Positions 6,081 through 7,778 of a stretch of DNA of 7,778 bases are shown here, piece after piece. Source of the stretch: Frankiaceae bacterium (GTDB taxonomy: Bacteria > Actinomycetota > Actinomycetes > JAFAQI01); the NCBI GenBank assembly GCA_030840545.1, contig JAVEEH010000231.1:1-7778 (forward strand), in the 5' to 3' direction. Below the pieces are notes generated by a model. It was not told the origin of the DNA. It was given only the letters and a program-made list of their open reading frames with translations, and did no database searches. The position numbers were made by a program, and so were the translations under genes. Position 1 is the first letter of the stretch, and the number at the start of each line of letters is the position of its first letter.

Positions 6081-6086
6081 AGGCTA
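6081..6086 (-). promoter_or_regulatory. Candidate -10 box of a leaderless proS promoter
   Basis: The minus strand reads TAGCCT, then GTCGTC, then the GTG start of proS. The spacing of six bases would put the transcript start on the GTG itself. proS has no ribosome binding site, which fits a leaderless mRNA. The -35 region is poor; TCGAGG at 17 bases is the nearest match. A 40-base gap separates proS from the upstream ABC gene, so read-through from that gene is the alternative. Confidence 0.4.
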
Positions 6087-6114
6087 TCGGCGCCGCCGGG
6101 CGACCTCGACCGAG

Positions 6115-7425
6115 TTAGGGCCGCGGGGCCGCGCCAGCCGCGTCCGGGCCGTCCCGGTAGAGCAGGCACGCGACGTCCTGCTTCCCGACTTCATAGAGCG
6201 GCGGGTCGACGCAGTCCGCGCGGAACTCGACGCGCACCCCGTCGGGCTGCGGGCTGATGTCGCGCACGCCGGACCACAACGGTTCTTTCGGGTCCTCCAG
6301 ACGGATGCGTTCAAGCAGCGCGGCAACCTCGGCGACCGGATGTCCGCCGCCGGCCGGCACCGTCGCCGCGAGAGCCGGCTCGTCGAGAGCCGTGATGTCA
6401 CCGATCACTCGTCGCTCCCGGTCGAACTCGTCGTCAGGATGCGCCACCCAGTGCCGCTCCAGCAGGTCGCGCAGGTCGCGGCTTTCCCAGCCACAGATGT
6501 CGAACGCCACCGGACAGCGCGGGTGGAACGAGCAGCCGAGTGGGGGCTGGGCCGCGTCCGGGATCTCTCCCCGCGGCAGATCGCGCGGGACGCTCTTGGT
6601 CGGGTCCGGCTCGGGAATCGCCCGTAGCAACGACTTCGTGTAGGGATGCTTGGGGTCGGCGTAGATCTCGGCCGCCGGTCCGTACTCGACGATGCGGCCG
6701 AGATACATGATGGCGATGGTGTCGCAGAAGAACTTCGCCGTCGCGAGGTCGTGCGTCACATAGACGTAGGTCAGCCCGAGGTCGTTCTTGAGGTCGAGCA
6801 TCAGCTCCAGGATCTTGGCTCGCACACTCATGTCGAGCATCGAGACAGGTTCGTCGGCGACCAGCAGCTCCGGTCCGAGGATGATCGCGCGGGCGATGAC
6901 GGCCCGCTGCTTCTGCCCACCGGACAGGTCAGCCGGATACTTGTGCAGGTACCGCTCGACGGGTGAGAGCCCGACGCGTTCGAGCGCGGCGCACACCGCC
7001 GCTGTGATCGTCTCCTCGTCGTCACTGATCCCGTGGATTCGCAGCGGATGTCCGATGGCCGCAAGCAGGTCCATCGCCGGGTTGAGCGACGCGTTCGGGT
7101 CCTGGAACACCATCTGCATCTGCCGGCGCAGCGGCCGCAGGGCCGACTCCCGCAGGTCGGTGATGTCGACGCCGCCCATGCGGACGCGACCTCCGGTGAT
7201 CGGCACCGACCGCAGGATCGCCCGGCCGAGCGTTGTCTTGCCGCTGCCGGACTCGCCGACAACTCCCAGCACCTCGCCCTTGGCCAACGAGAAGCTCACA
7301 CCGTCGACAGCCTTGACCGAGCCCACACTGCGGCCGGTGAAGCGCTGCAGGACGCCGCCACGCAACGCGAAGTGGACCTGAAGGTCCTCGACGCTCAGGA
7401 GCGGGTCAGGCTTCGTCTGCGACAC
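6115..7425 (-). CDS. OppF/DppF-like ATPase of a peptide/nickel-type ABC importer, with an extended C-terminal domain
   Basis: This cytoplasmic ATPase subunit powers import of oligopeptides, dipeptides or a similar solute. All nucleotide-binding motifs are present. Walker A is GESGSGKT (57-64), the Q-loop is Q108 in FQDPNASLNP, the signature is LSGGQKQR (167-174), Walker B is LLVADEP (187-193) and the switch histidine is H225. The C-terminal oligopeptide-transporter domain has GCSFHPRCPVAFDIC (C298, C304, C311), which with C420 in DVACLLY would form the four-cysteine set linked to an iron-sulfur cluster in related mycobacterial OppD. Family members are usually about 330 residues; this has 436. 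About 90 extra residues lie between C311 and C420. The GTG start (7423-7425) has GGGAGG six bases upstream (7432-7437). The gene overlaps the upstream ATPase gene by 20 bases. The substrate cannot be told without the binding protein. Confidence 0.93.
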   Translation of the reverse strand: MSQTKPDPLLSVEDLQVHFALRGGVLQRFTGRSVGSVKAVDGVSFSLAKGEVLGVVGESGSGKTTLGRAILRSVPITGGRVRMGGVDITDLRESALRPLRRQMQMVFQDPNASLNPAMDLLAAIGHPLRIHGISDDEETITAAVCAALERVGLSPVERYLHKYPADLSGGQKQRAVIARAIILGPELLVADEPVSMLDMSVRAKILELMLDLKNDLGLTYVYVTHDLATAKFFCDTIAIMYLGRIVEYGPAAEIYADPKHPYTKSLLRAIPEPDPTKSVPRDLPRGEIPDAAQPPLGCSFHPRCPVAFDICGWESRDLRDLLERHWVAHPDDEFDRERRVIGDITALDEPALAATVPAGGGHPVAEVAALLERIRLEDPKEPLWSGVRDISPQPDGVRVEFRADCVDPPLYEVGKQDVACLLYRDGPDAAGAAPRP

Positions 7426-7778
7426 CGATCGCCTCCCGTTCGAGGGGTGCAGTGCCGCCGGGCGGGATGAGGTCGTCCGGGCCGTGCAGCCAGCAGGCCA
7501 CCCGCTGGTTGAGCTCTGTCGTCACGATCGGCGGGTGGCGGCGGGGGCAGATCGTCATGGCATCGGGGCAGCGCGGGTGGAACCGGCAGCCTGTCGGCGG
7601 CTGGATCAGGTCCGGCGGTGCGCCGGCGATGTAGTGCAGCTCGGTGGTCGACAGGCTGATCGTCGTGGCGAGCAGCTCGCGGGTGTAGGGATGCGCGGGA
7701 TGGGCGAAGACCGCGCGCGCGTCGCCCTGCTCGGCGATCCTTCCGGCGTACATCACCGCGACCCGTTCGCACGCCTCC
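7406..7778 (-). CDS. OppD/DppD-like ABC importer ATPase, C-terminal part (runs off the right edge)
   Basis: Only the last 123 residues are present; the Walker motifs lie beyond base 7778. The visible part begins EACERVAVMYAGRIAEQGDA, the segment that follows the switch histidine in OppD/DppD proteins. It continues with HPAHPYTRELLATTI, then the peptide-transporter C-terminal domain. Its GCRFHPRCPDAMTIC has three cysteines and RVACWLHG supplies a fourth, 18 residues after the third, which is the normal compact spacing. This four-cysteine arrangement is associated with a 4Fe-4S cluster in mycobacterial OppD. The gene ends with TGA at 7406-7408, 20 bases inside the next ATPase gene, so the two are co-translated. 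In this transporter type the two ATPases pair as a heterodimer. Permeases and a binding protein are expected upstream, outside the window. Confidence 0.93.
   Translation of the reverse strand, partial: EACERVAVMYAGRIAEQGDARAVFAHPAHPYTRELLATTISLSTTELHYIAGAPPDLIQPPTGCRFHPRCPDAMTICPRRHPPIVTTELNQRVACWLHGPDDLIPPGGTAPLEREAIGVADEA

Noticed and set aside
6075..6114. Terminator between the OppF-like gene and proS
   Set aside because: The gap contains a CGGCGCCG palindrome and other GC-rich sequence but no stable hairpin followed by a U-tract.
4104..6257. Very long plus-strand open frame (717 codons) opposite proS and part of the HAD gene
   Set aside because: proS on the other strand has all class II synthetase motifs. 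The plus-strand translation is rich in Arg, Val and Asp with no recognisable domain.
6115..7425. Frameshift or gene fusion as the cause of the long OppF-like protein
   Set aside because: The frame is continuous, and the expected PPLxEV...VACLLY ending is present after the insert in the same frame, so an in-frame insertion explains it better.

Overview
The window is very GC-rich, uses GTG or TTG starts for most genes, and carries the rimP-nusA-ylxR-infB block near proS. NusA ends right after its KH domains, and IF-2 has a long Gly/Pro/Arg-rich N-terminal region. Together these point to the chromosome of an actinobacterium. I cannot assign a genus. The region reads as conserved housekeeping DNA. 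I saw no insertion sequence, tRNA or rRNA gene, CRISPR array, phage gene or recombination site, and no gene-free stretch over 300 bases.

Layout. On the minus strand, bases 1-2598 hold a translation/transcription operon read right to left: rimP (ribosome maturation), nusA (transcription elongation factor), ylxR (RNA-binding protein) and infB (IF-2, only its N-terminal 220 residues are in the window). rimP and nusA abut exactly. ylxR and infB are set apart by 39 and 121 bases, and ylxR may have its own leaderless promoter. From a 122-base divergent region, two plus-strand genes run the other way (2721-3622): a Tat-type lipoprotein that looks ferritin-like, and a cytoplasmic DUF4439 ferritin-like protein, joined by an ATGA overlap. 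The second gene collides tail to tail with a minus-strand HAD-family hydrolase, with a 13-base overlap. The HAD gene is the second cistron after proS (bacterial-type prolyl-tRNA synthetase) and is joined to it by a 4-base overlap. Right of proS lie two ATPase genes of a peptide/nickel-type ABC importer: an OppF/DppF-like protein and the C-terminal end of an OppD/DppD-like protein that runs off the right edge. The rest of that transporter lies outside the window.

How the genes work together. rimP, nusA, ylxR, infB and proS all serve gene expression: 30S maturation, elongation and termination control, initiation, and charging of tRNA-Pro. The two ATPases would power import of peptides or a similar solute. 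The ferritin-like pair and the HAD protein have no assigned substrate.

I did not find a convincing new system. The points most worth a second look are an insertion of about 90 residues inside the C-terminal cysteine domain of the OppF-like ATPase, a HAD protein without the usual second catalytic aspartate, two candidate leaderless promoters (proS and ylxR), and the paired exported and cytoplasmic ferritin-like proteins.
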